Shown here: in pieces, positions 55,044-64,000 of the stretch
How positions within the stretch are numbered: position 1 is the stretch's first letter
How the letters are laid out: every line of letters begins with the position of its first letter
NCBI GenBank assembly: GCA_963281255.1
Contig: OY725504.1
Location: forward strand, 2,790,001-2,854,000
DNA length: 64,000 nucleotides
Direction: 5' to 3'
Source of the DNA: Aphrocallistes beatrix
Taxonomy: Eukaryota; Porifera; Hexactinellida; Sceptrulophora; Aphrocallistidae
Made by a program: the position numbers and the translations under genes
The notes under the pieces: generated by a model
Seen by the model: the letters and a program-made list of their open reading frames with translations, nothing else
Told to the model about the DNA's origin: nothing
The model's database searches: none

Positions 55044-55539
55044 GCTTCCCCTTTTGACCTTTGCCAAATGTAATAGATAACCTATTTGTTTTACAATATA
55101 TTTTAGCGTAGCGTGATAGCAATTATAATATCAACATATTTCTAGAGTAAGGCATATGTGTGGTTTTAGTTTGTAAAAGGGTCTAAATCCAGGAACAGTC
55201 GAAAATAATACATTAAAACCCAAAAGAAATTCCAGCGAACCAAAATATCGGTGAAGCTAGTTAAAAGCATCCTTGAAAACATATCAAAAGTCCAAGATAG
55301 TCCAAGTTTCGGAGGATAATTTTTTTTTCCTCCTATCTCCGAAAAACCGATTCTTAAACAATTCTCATTGGAATTATTTAGTTTGGTGATATCAACTAAT
55401 TATATATATTCTATTCTATTAAAATGTCAAATAAGACTCACTGTATACATAGAAGAATTGATTTTTCAAATCGGACAATCCATTCAAAAGTTATAATATG
55501 ATCACGCAGTACGGACAAAATTTAAATGACTGAGTAATA
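55044..55539. other. Intergenic, nothing recognised
   Basis: No gene or bounded repeat identified. Confidence 0.4.
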
Positions 55540-55643
55540 GTCGAAAAACTGAAATTTCTAATTATAAAAAAGGTGACAATGACATCATAATTCCATGATG
55601 AGTGGATATATATATATATATATATCGAATTTTATTAGTAAGA
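55540..55643 (-). mobile_element. Helitron-like element, 5' fragment (J)
   Basis: GGTGACAATGACATCATAAT, (TA)n and the end TCGAATTTTATTAGTAAGA before T at 55644. The rest is missing. Confidence 0.6.
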
Positions 55644-56679
55644 TTTACTCTAAAAACTGAACATGTACCTCCATTCTGAGACAATGATTCATCGATTTCC
55701 TTCGAGATAATTACCAAACTCGCTGATTGATGCTGCCGCAGAAGATTTTGTTTCTTTAATCAATTCTTGGTTCCCCTTTCCTGGAAAATTTTAAGGTTTT
55801 CTGGATATTTTCTGGCTCCCTTCCCCTAGATTTTCTCTAGAACCCCTAGACTTTTCATAGTACGCCACATTTTCACCTAGGACCCCAGATTTTCATTTGT
55901 CCCCTCACAGATTTCCCTTTGATGTTTTTTCAACATTTTGATAAATATCGATCTTAGCTTACATGTATATGTATGGAATATAGCTGCTCTAGAGGGGATA
56001 AAACGTTTTTGAATAAATAATTATGCAATTTTACTTTCATTTAATGGTGGAGAGGTTCAGAAAATTGAATTATAAAGCTTGAGTTCAAATCTACATATAC
56101 CAGGGACGCGATCATTTTTCGTTTGTTGTTGATGTTGTTTCTATTAGTTTGTTCTGTCTACAAATCTTATTTACGACAGGGACCCAATTATGATAACTCT
56201 AACAATTTAAGTTTTTAAAGTATCGATTATGTGTAATTATTGTTCTAAAATGAAACATAGCATTCTATTCAATTTAGCGATCTAAATATATTGAATCTTT
56301 CTCTAAATATAATTTCAACAATTGCCTGCCATGCAAGAATATTGTGCTCAAGATCATAATCTAGAGGCTTAAGTAAAAATAGTAGAATTTAGCTTAGCGA
56401 GGTGATCAATTGGAGGGTCTGGGAGCTTGTGAGCCTATTTCTGTACGCAATCAACTCGGATAGATCAGCTTCACTTGAAGGAAAACATTTTGTCCATCCA
56501 GTTGGCCTCCTCTAACACATTGAAAATACAGATGCACCCAACAACAGATTGGTTAGGGAGTTCTTTGCTTCTTTGTTTCTCTGAAAATACGATGACTCTT
56601 CGATTTAGGTATATCTTCACATCTAAATGATCCACTTCGACTATTATTAAGCCAATGTCTGGATGAATCCATCATCTCA
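55644..56679. other. Intergenic, pyrimidine-rich in part
   Basis: 55780-55920 has repeated CCCCTAGATTTTC-like phrases. No coding. Confidence 0.45.
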
Positions 56680-56940
56680 TTATACATACTTAGGGCACAT
56701 ATGGTTTTTCCAACGTTTAACCCAACCAATATTAATTTTGAGAGAATCCCTGCTTCTCTCTATAGATCTGGCCTTTTCTAATAAAGGAAGTTTGGTTATT
56801 CCCTCTAGATTTTGATCGCAGGAAAATTTGAACCATTGTAATAATTCGGCTCCTACCTCTTGAAATCCACTATTACGAAACCTCTTAAGATCTGATCTAA
56901 ATTCCACTTCGTATTCGGGCGATAATCAAGTTACTTGACA
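56680..56940 (-). pseudogene. pogo/Tigger transposase fragment, CENP-B-type HTH
   Basis: Minus strand: VGAELLQWFKFSCDQN, LPLLEKARSIE and INIGWVKRWKNHM follow the second helix-turn-helix of pogo/Tigger transposases. The DDE domain is absent. Confidence 0.6.
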
Positions 56941-57146
56941 TATTTTACATGTTATATTATTGGTGTTTACCACCTAAGTAGAGTCGATACCTACGAATCT
57001 AAAATCAACCCAAGAATTTATCATTGCTGATTTATTCTGTGATCTGATAGACTCTTATCGCACACCTTTATAGTACAATTCATTATTTCTCATCGCTTTA
57101 TTTAGTATTTACTGCAAATTTTATTTTGTTTCCGTTTTATTTGCTC

Positions 57147-57290
57147 AATGTCTAAAACATTTAAACGAAAGGATCTAACCGATGGTGATAAGCATGAAAT
57201 GATAGACTGTTTAGATTTCAAGACTGGCTCTCAATTCTAACTCTCTAAAAGATTTGCAGTGGTTAGGAGACAATTTCTAAAATTTATATG
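57147..57290 (+). pseudogene. pogo/Tigger transposase N-terminal HTH fragment
   Basis: Plus strand: MSKTFKRKDLTDGDKHEMID, then GSQF, a stop, LSKRFAVVRRQF. This is the first HTH of pogo-like transposases, in the opposite orientation to the second HTH at 56680-56940. Confidence 0.5.
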
Positions 57291-58349
57291 GACTGAAACT
57301 ACTGTTGTTTCATATATACATAGCACCTACTACTACATAGGACTTACTTGTAATGTTGCAGTGTATTAGAGATTTTAGTGTGTTCGCGATACATCATTAT
57401 TATTTGGCGAGTTTGCGTACACTCTAAATTATTTGGTGTGTTCGCGAACACATCAAATACAAACAATGTATTAGAGTGCCAAATATACTATGGGTCAATT
57501 TTAATATTATAAAGTTAGGGTCAAACTTAATTCATAATTTTAACATAATATTATAATATTCTTCTGAATCTATGTGTTGCAAGCGAAACGCGATTCGAAA
57601 GGCCAAATTTGTGGTTGATTATACATTATAGGAGTTGGTTTATTGTTTTTTGATTCTCTTTCTAAATTATTTCAAAGACATTTCTAATTTCTTATATTTA
57701 TTTGGTTTCTCTAAATCCGTTTGATTTGAACTAAAGTTCATATTTTAAATGTACTTATGTTCATATTAAGCATGCCATATTCAGTGGGGACCAGATACTG
57801 TTCATAATAAAAGGATGCCCATATTACAAGAGTTCATTCATTTAGTTTCCATATGTTATCTTTGAGTTATTCACATTTTTGTACCTGTAAACGCTTTCTA
57901 ATATATAACCCCAAATTTTTTTTCTCCAATCATCCACGACAGCATAATTCCAATGAATCAGCTATGTCTCTATTGCTGGATAGGAAACCCAGATGATTAT
58001 GTCCCGTTTCTGTCATAGTCGCCCTCAAATATGTTTTTGAGATGACTAAGTGACGAGGAACTACGTTCTGGAGAACAAGTGGTCCAGGAATCAGAGCACC
58101 AAGCGAACTACTGTGACAAGGTCCTGCAAGACCACCACCAGAGTCTCGTTTCCAGCCGTAGCCGCACCTATAATTTCGGCTGAGTAGCACTACCAGTGCC
58201 CTGAGACTTCTCGTAGAAACCAAACTGTCTCGTCAAAACAATGGAACTTCACGCTGAGTAGCCGTGTTTGTCCTGTGACAGTACACCACAATCGCATCGA
58301 GTCATTAGACAATGCAGACCCGGGCGGCACTTCCACCTTAGAGCAATCG
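57291..58349. other. Intergenic, no certain gene
   Basis: A 14-bp palindrome GTGTTCGCGAACAC lies near 57440. 57930-58330 is GC-richer with broken reading (PMNQLCLYCWIGNPDDYVPF on the plus strand), perhaps a very old coding fragment; I cannot name it. Confidence 0.4.
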
Positions 58350-59365
58350 CCATGGGCGTAGCCAGGACATTTTATAGGGGTGGGTCATATTAACCAGCTA
58401 GGGGGCACTGTAAGCCCTCATTGGGATCCTCAAGGAATCTCGCATAAACTCCTAGTAACGACTTATTATTTATAGATGTCTCGTCGGAGACTATAAAGTA
58501 TACATAAGCACCATACTTGTTAATAATACTGCAACGATGCGTCGATGCCTCATGATGACTTTGTCATCAAGAAACTTCCATTTGATGCATAAAAACGTTG
58601 TAGTCGTGCTTCGATACGTAGCATTCATGTCCCTCGTCTGAGCAAAATGGCACATATTCGACTCTATCTTAAATCAAGTAGCTTCTCAAACTTAAGTATG
58701 GTGATCTCTTCCTTAAACAAGAACACATCCACCTTCATATATTTTTTCGCGTAAGTTACAGCGTTTCTTTTCTCAACTGGGCATCATGAAGAGCTCTGTT
58801 GGCGAGTTAATCAACAACTGATTGGGTCACACCACTCATGATTTCCCCATATCCATTGACTTTGAAACTTTACTTTTGCATATGTATTGTAGAAGCAGTA
58901 TGAATCCTGCTTTTCTACCAGGCTGCTTAGTCCTGTGTTACAATACATTCTCATTTACCGCCCTCTTCCTCCACAGCGCCCCCCTGAGGCAAGCAAACGC
59001 CCCCATTGGGAACCACTGATTAAGTGAATAATGAATGCAGAAATGCTTATCACCTTGAAAGAACAATCAGGGTATGCACCAATAATGAAGTCCTTGAAAC
59101 TATATTTGGGGAAGCACCCCACTTTGATCTGAAGCATAGGATCTTGTTAGTGAAAAGATAGTGAAAAAAAACTACATGAATTCCTAATTAACTAACTAAT
59201 ATACTAACACACTTGTACTAACTAGTAGCTCGTAGGTAGACTAAGTAGCCAAGTGTGATTACGATATGAGGTATATAATGGATGATTCATTATGACGTCT
59301 TCTTGATGATATTTGTATAATATTGTAGAGTCATCATACTAAACATTTATCAGTCAAAGTTCTAT
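58350..59365. other. Intergenic with two isolated transposon ends
   Basis: GGGCGTAGCCAGGACATTTT at 58355 and TTGGGAACCACTG near 59010 look like ends of common hAT-type elements; partners not found. No gene. Confidence 0.4.
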
Positions 59366-59747
59366 CATAGCCCACTATATATAAGACCTACCATCTAATG
59401 TACCAGGGATGCGGTAGAGGACGGCTAATTAAAATTCTAAGAATGTGTATATTAACCAATTAGGTCATTAGATAACTTCGCCATAGTCTGTTTTCCATTA
59501 TTCCCTACTCTAATAAGAGTTAATATTTTATTTTGAACATATTTAATGAATGACTAAGAACAACATGTATCATATTACATAATAGAAAGGTTAAAATGGC
59601 AATAAAAATAGGTCTCTTCACAATACTTTTCTGCACCAAAATGATGTTCCAAGGGTCTGTTTCTAGAGAAGAGGTCAACAAGTAATAATATCTACAAGAT
59701 TTAATTAAATGGTTAATCATTTCAAACGTCGGATAACAATAGGGTGC

Positions 59748-59900
59748 GTCGGTTGGGGCCAGTTACATTTGTTCCATCACAATTACGAATCAATTACAAG
59801 GCAAGTAAAATTTTCAATTACAAAATTACACTTCAATTACAGTGTAATTGTAATTAATTACCAATTACACAATTATAATTGTAATTGACCCCAACCCTGA
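59748..59900. mobile_element. TAATTGTAATTA-word element in copy 2
   Basis: Counterpart of 11970-12118, ending ACCCCAACCCTG here, which preserves the end better than copy 1. Confidence 0.7.
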
Positions 59901-60118
59901 CTGTGATGTAACTATTTTTGCGCCAGGATCTTTGTTTTATTGATACAAATGCATTTATACCGAAGAAATTCCTTTGCTATAATTTTCATGATTCATGAAG
60001 AATATTGTTTGGATATTTTATATTCCATTGAGTTACAAAAATAGCAGGGCCGGCGCCATTGAGGTGTTCTGGGTGTCTGGACACCCATTGCCTAGCCATT
60101 TATCTAATTGTACTGTAA

Positions 60119-60210
60119 TATAGTCGACTCCTAATTGGGACACATCGGACCCCGAATTCTGTCTCGATTAATGTTCTCAGAGTTCCCAATTAAGTGGAGT
60201 CAACTGTATA
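60119..60210. mobile_element. Short pogo-type MITE within the private insertion
   Basis: TATAGTCGACTCCTAATTGG and CCAATTAAGTGGAGTCAACTG are inverted ends related to 14757-14948; it sits in the roughly 270-bp insertion absent from copy 1. That host insertion has GGACACCCA words. Confidence 0.7.
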
Positions 60211-61487
60211 TACTACATCCCTATATACACACCCACTTTCAAACAAATCCCTCTTAGGACACCCACTGTCCATACAACTTAGCACCGGCCATGATCAAAG
60301 TAAACTATTACTAGATTATCTAAGAATTTAAACTGAACTAAAATGTCCCGCTTATTTATTTAAAGCTGTGAGATACAATTAACTTTTACTTTGTAGATTA
60401 GATCTCTTGTAGAACAATTTTCAATAATACAAATTATTCCTTGTTGCTTTTGACGCACCCTCTACATATGCAGATAAAAATGACTATTTCAGGATAAACG
60501 AGAAAACATCATAGACTCCGAAGGTCGGGGAGCTCCCCCCTGTGTTTACTGAAATAAATGCTTTATTGAAATTCATATATAATTATCAGTATTGATATTG
60601 CTATGGTCAAGCGACATGCATGCTGCATGTGAAATATAACCCAGAATATCAGCCCCTTGGGGATAGGACCCGTTCGCTGTCTATGACATCCTCCGAGATG
60701 CTTTTAAGATTTGCCAGAATATAATAATTCGGATACAATTGTCAGATGGAACAAATACAATTTGCTAGTATTAATTGAAAGCAAATATACTTACCTTTTA
60801 GATCTTGCAAATTCCTGACAAGGTACTTCTCTTTCTCCTCAATCTCATATTTCAAGCTAGGAGTCTCCTTTGTTAAGCAATATTCTTCCTTTTACTCCAG
60901 AGAACGGAGTCCGTTTATTTTAGATATCGACGAACAATTAAGAGGACACCATGAAAGGCAATATGGTTTAGCTCCAGTCCCCACTTTTGGTTTCTATGTA
61001 TCCCCTTCAACAGGATCCTTTGGATGGAGAACGGGAATCGAAACGTCGGTCAAATGTCTCTTCTGAGTTCTTGCATCTTAAAATGTAAAGTGATCTGCTG
61101 CAGAGAAGGATTATGGAGGTTAGGTTAAATATTTGTGACAGAGAATATAGGGAAAACAACTTCACATAATGTATTCTCATTGATTAAGCTAGTGATGAAA
61201 ACATCATTAAAAGTTGGGGTTCATTATAATAATCGTCTTCTAGTGCATCCCTAGTCCAGATTGTCAAAGTAGATGGCAAGCCTTATATAAAGTAGGCTAT
61301 GTTTCTATCTATTTTATTAGTGATTATCAGTATTATAATTTTAGAAGTATCATTCACCTCCAAATATTTAATCGAAATTAGTCAAGCCCCTGTATTCGAA
61401 CTCATTATTGCCCAACAAATTGTTATATTATTTTACAACAAAAAATTTCATCACCTTACACTACACACTTCACTTCCACCCATATAA

Positions 61488-62209
61488 TACAGGGTGAGGA
61501 ATAAGTTCTGCCACAAGCTTCATTAGGTATAAAGTTTCTTATACTCAAACGATCTTAGTTATTATGGTCCTTAGAGATTGTAATTCGAATATCCTCAATG
61601 ATTTTAAAAGATTTTTCGATTCTATGACTTAGAAATGTGTTTTGTATGGTGAGTTTTGAGAAAAAAAATGTGTCCTGGTCCGCAGCGAAAATCGTGAATC
61701 AGGGCCCACTGCTTTTCAAGTTATCTTCCCAGAGTCTTCAAATGCATTTTGAAGACGAGAGTGCATTTTGAAGACCATTTGGATCAGATTTCTTTGTGAT
61801 GTGAAAAAAAGTGCCATTTTGGGGAATTTTGCAAAATGTACCTAATTTGAACTGCGACTGAATAACTTTTTCTCGTTTCTGATAACGAATTCAGTGGATT
61901 TATGAAATATTTCTATGGCGAATGAGAGCTACCAGGTGCTAAATCGTCATGGGACATCGATTATGAAAACATTTTTTACAGAAGCAGTGGGCCCTGATTC
62001 ACGATTTTCGCTGCGGACCAGGACACATTTTCTTTCTCAAAACTCACCAAACAAAACACATTTCTAAGTCATAGAATCGAAAAATCTTTTAAAATCATTG
62101 AAAATATTCGAATTACAATCTCTAAGGGACCATAATAACTAAGATTGTTTGAGTATAAGAATTTTTATACCTAATGAAGCTTGTGGCAGAACTTATTCCC
62201 CACCCTGTA
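61488..62209. mobile_element. 722-bp fold-back MITE
   Basis: TACAGGGTGAGGAATAAGTT and AACTTATTCCCCACCCTGTA at the ends. The arms extend about 230 bp with high identity (TGTCCTGGTCCGCAGCGAAA near 61670 and TTTCGCTGCGGACCAGGACA near 62010). TA-flanked. It ends about 175 bp before the NHL gene. Confidence 0.9.
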
Positions 62210-62384
62210 TATATGCTACTTGATATTATAATGTACTTAGGATTCTCAAATAATGTAATAGTTTACATATCAGTACTTGTAGTAGAGAGCTGACCATCGG
62301 ATTGAATTTCTATATATGCTTATCGTAGCTTAATTATTTTCAATCTTAGAATATTCTAATTAGCTTCTAACAGAATAGAATAGA

Positions 62385-63584
62385 ATGGCCACTCTACTCC
62401 CTGAGAAAGTCTATCTACCTCATCCATTTGATGCAATAGCTGTTGATATTGAAAACAGATACGAGCGAATTGTGAACGTTGTGAGAGAACGTAAGCGAAC
62501 ACTCCTCACACAATTATCTGAATTCCGTGAAGAATACGACACTCTCCTTTCTAACAGAGACAAGACAGAACAAGAGTTGAAATCTACGAAAGAGCACATT
62601 CAGAGAATTAAAGAGAACGACTTGAAGAAGATGCAGGAGAAGTTCTTATCAGAAATTGAGGAAAATATACGAACATTGAAAATGTCTACTGCTAACTATT
62701 CCATCCAATTTGATTGTGAGAGTATGGAATTGGAGAATAGACTTAGTACATTAGGTGAGTTAGTCAAATTGGATTATAAGTTACCGAATTACTCAGAAAT
62801 GGTTACACCTGTTGTAGCTGTAGGGAAGAGAGGGGAAGGGAAACTTGAGTTCAATGGAGCAAGAAGTATTGCATTTGATGAAAAAACTCAATTGATTTAT
62901 GTGTGTAATGTGTGGAATTCACGCATTATAATTGTGTCAATGGCTGGAGAGTTCAACAGTGAGTTTGGAAGTAATGAATTGGATAAACCTTGGGGTATAT
63001 TGCTATATAGCGGTAGTATTTATGTAACAGACTGGAATCAGAGTGCTATTTTTCAATTTGATCAGAATACTCATCAGTTAATAAAGAAATTAGGGAAAAA
63101 AGGTTCAGGAAAATGTGAATTCAATCTTCCTAACTCACTAACTATTGGTCCATATGGTGATCTGTATATAGCAGAAAAGAATAATAACAGAATATCAGTT
63201 CTTGATGTTAGTCTTAATTTCAACCGATTCATTCAGCATAAAATTATTCCATCCCCGATGGATGTTCAATTCACCGATAACAGCATGCTAATTCTATCTC
63301 TTAGCTCTCCCAATCGTGTCCATTTATTAACTTTCCAAGGAAAATATCTAAAATCTATTATATCAATTGAATCATGGACTTGGTTCTTCTGCATCGACAG
63401 AGCGAATAACATTTTAGTTAGCATTAGTGATAAAAACTTAATACAAGTTTACAATGAAGAGGGGAAGCTACTTCACACAATAGGAGAAGGTCAATTAGAG
63501 GACCCATATGGACTAACTACGACAAGAAGTGGTAGACTCATTGTAGCATCATCTCATAAAAATTATGGACTCCTGATATTCTGA
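62385..63584 (+). CDS. Coiled-coil and NHL-repeat protein (TRIM-like without RING)
   Basis: 399 residues from ATG 62385, single exon. Residues about 25-130 form a charged coiled coil (NRYERIVNVVRERKRTLL, EEYDTLLSNRDKTEQELK). From about 145 on there is an NHL beta-propeller: recurring GxxxFxxPxSI-type blades such as LEFNGARSIAFDEKTQLIYV, LDKPWGILLYSGSIYVTD, CEFNLPNSLTIGPYGDLYIA and LEDPYGLTTTRSGRLIVASS. Coiled coil plus NHL is the C-terminal half of TRIM2/3/71; the RING and B-box are absent, so no ubiquitin ligase activity is expected, and an RNA- or protein-binding role is likely. A palindromic MITE lies just upstream and may carry part of the promoter. A decayed copy is at 53573-55043. Confidence 0.85.
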   Translation: MATLLPEKVYLPHPFDAIAVDIENRYERIVNVVRERKRTLLTQLSEFREEYDTLLSNRDKTEQELKSTKEHIQRIKENDLKKMQEKFLSEIEENIRTLKMSTANYSIQFDCESMELENRLSTLGELVKLDYKLPNYSEMVTPVVAVGKRGEGKLEFNGARSIAFDEKTQLIYVCNVWNSRIIIVSMAGEFNSEFGSNELDKPWGILLYSGSIYVTDWNQSAIFQFDQNTHQLIKKLGKKGSGKCEFNLPNSLTIGPYGDLYIAEKNNNRISVLDVSLNFNRFIQHKIIPSPMDVQFTDNSMLILSLSSPNRVHLLTFQGKYLKSIISIESWTWFFCIDRANNILVSISDKNLIQVYNEEGKLLHTIGEGQLEDPYGLTTTRSGRLIVASSHKNYGLLIF

Positions 63585-64000
63585 CTTCTTTCACATTTAT
63601 GCTTACCAAATCGTTTTCTGAACTGTTTTTGTAACAAACTGATAGATTGCTGTGTGGTGTGAATTATAAAGTTTTATCCTTAACCGTTTAGAAGTGTTCG
63701 TCTTCATGAATAAACCCTTTTTAGTACTATTTGAATGTGAAATAATGAAGTGTCCCAATACTCATGTCCGGGTAGTATACAAGCAATATTGCATCCTATC
63801 GTCATCTATTATCAAAATAATGGTCAGTACGTATACATACTTAAGAATGAAAATGCACGAAATTAGGCATGTATTGAGAATTTTGCACTCCATTAGGCAT
63901 CATTTGCGATAAATATTTTTACTTCATCTCCGATCATATGGAACACAACGTAAAATCCAGCAAATTTTCACAGAACATACGTATCAAAGTATATTTCCAT
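63585..64000. other. 3' flank of the NHL gene, nothing further recognised
   Basis: AT-rich, with a weak direct repeat ATTAGGCATGTATTG/ATTAGGCATCATTTG near 63860-63905. No gene. Confidence 0.45.

Larger units (their letters stand above)
59366..61301 (-). mobile_element. CCATAGCC-ended element, copy 2 (inverted)
   Basis: Reverse complement of 10501-12628 along its length (for example GATGCGGTAGAGGACGG, AGGGGGAGCTCC-like segment near 60530, ATCCTTTGGATGGAGAA near 61015). It lacks the 11009 and 11712 MITEs of copy 1 and has its own insertion at about 60020-60290. Confidence 0.85.

Noticed and set aside
58822-59019. 65-codon ORF
   Set aside because: No similarity to any family and overlaps a probable hAT end.
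61299-61487. Hydrophobic 62-codon ORF beside the element end
   Set aside because: AT-driven; no conserved feature and it starts inside the CCATAGCC element.

Overview
The window reads as AT-rich nuclear DNA of an invertebrate animal. Evidence: standard-code genes of animal type (an ankyrin-repeat protein, an ABCC/MRP-type transporter, a coiled-coil NHL protein, an NLR relic), spliceosomal GT-AG signals, and a crowd of animal DNA transposons. Long single-exon genes, a probable 64-bp ancestral intron and the NLR/NHL/ANK combination would suit a sponge (possibly a glass sponge), but that is a guess. There is no sign of prokaryotic, viral or organellar origin.

Only three host genes look intact. 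An ankyrin-repeat gene runs off the left edge (3-2771). An ABCC transporter sits at 48145-52065, probably with a tiny first exon at 46611-46639. A coiled-coil/NHL protein sits at 62385-63584, with a decayed DNA-level duplicate at 53573-55043. An NLR-like NACHT gene survives only as a minus-strand relic at 5711-7165.

Most of the rest is transposon remains. Coding remnants are: a Tc1 transposase (18153-19195); a Ginger/KRBA2-like integrase with a ubiquitin-protease-like domain (21072-27290); a P-element/THAP9-like transposase (27809-29323, minus); two PIF/Harbinger elements with convergent transposase and Myb/SANT genes (31864-33870 and 35551-43553); a Ty3/gypsy element with LTRs (36386-42637); a mariner tail (53083-53484); and pogo HTH pieces (56680-57290). 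A second Ginger-like integrase is split into exons at 45393-45220 and 35509-35396 on the minus strand. Its C-terminal Cys-rich module appears alone in a 1.43-kb TG..CA element (46676-48109) inside the probable ABCC intron.

The elements are strongly nested. Between the two minus-strand integrase exons lies a Harbinger element; inside its transposase lies the gypsy element (5-bp TSD); inside the gypsy reading frame lies a 290-bp hAT-like element (8-bp TSD); and inside the gypsy left LTR lies a non-autonomous Helitron with no TSD. Many short TIR elements have bodies built from repeats of one nearly self-complementary word, a different word in each family. Decisive homology searches could not be run. 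Domain calls rest on motifs read by eye, and boundaries are exact only where a target-site duplication or an empty site is stated.
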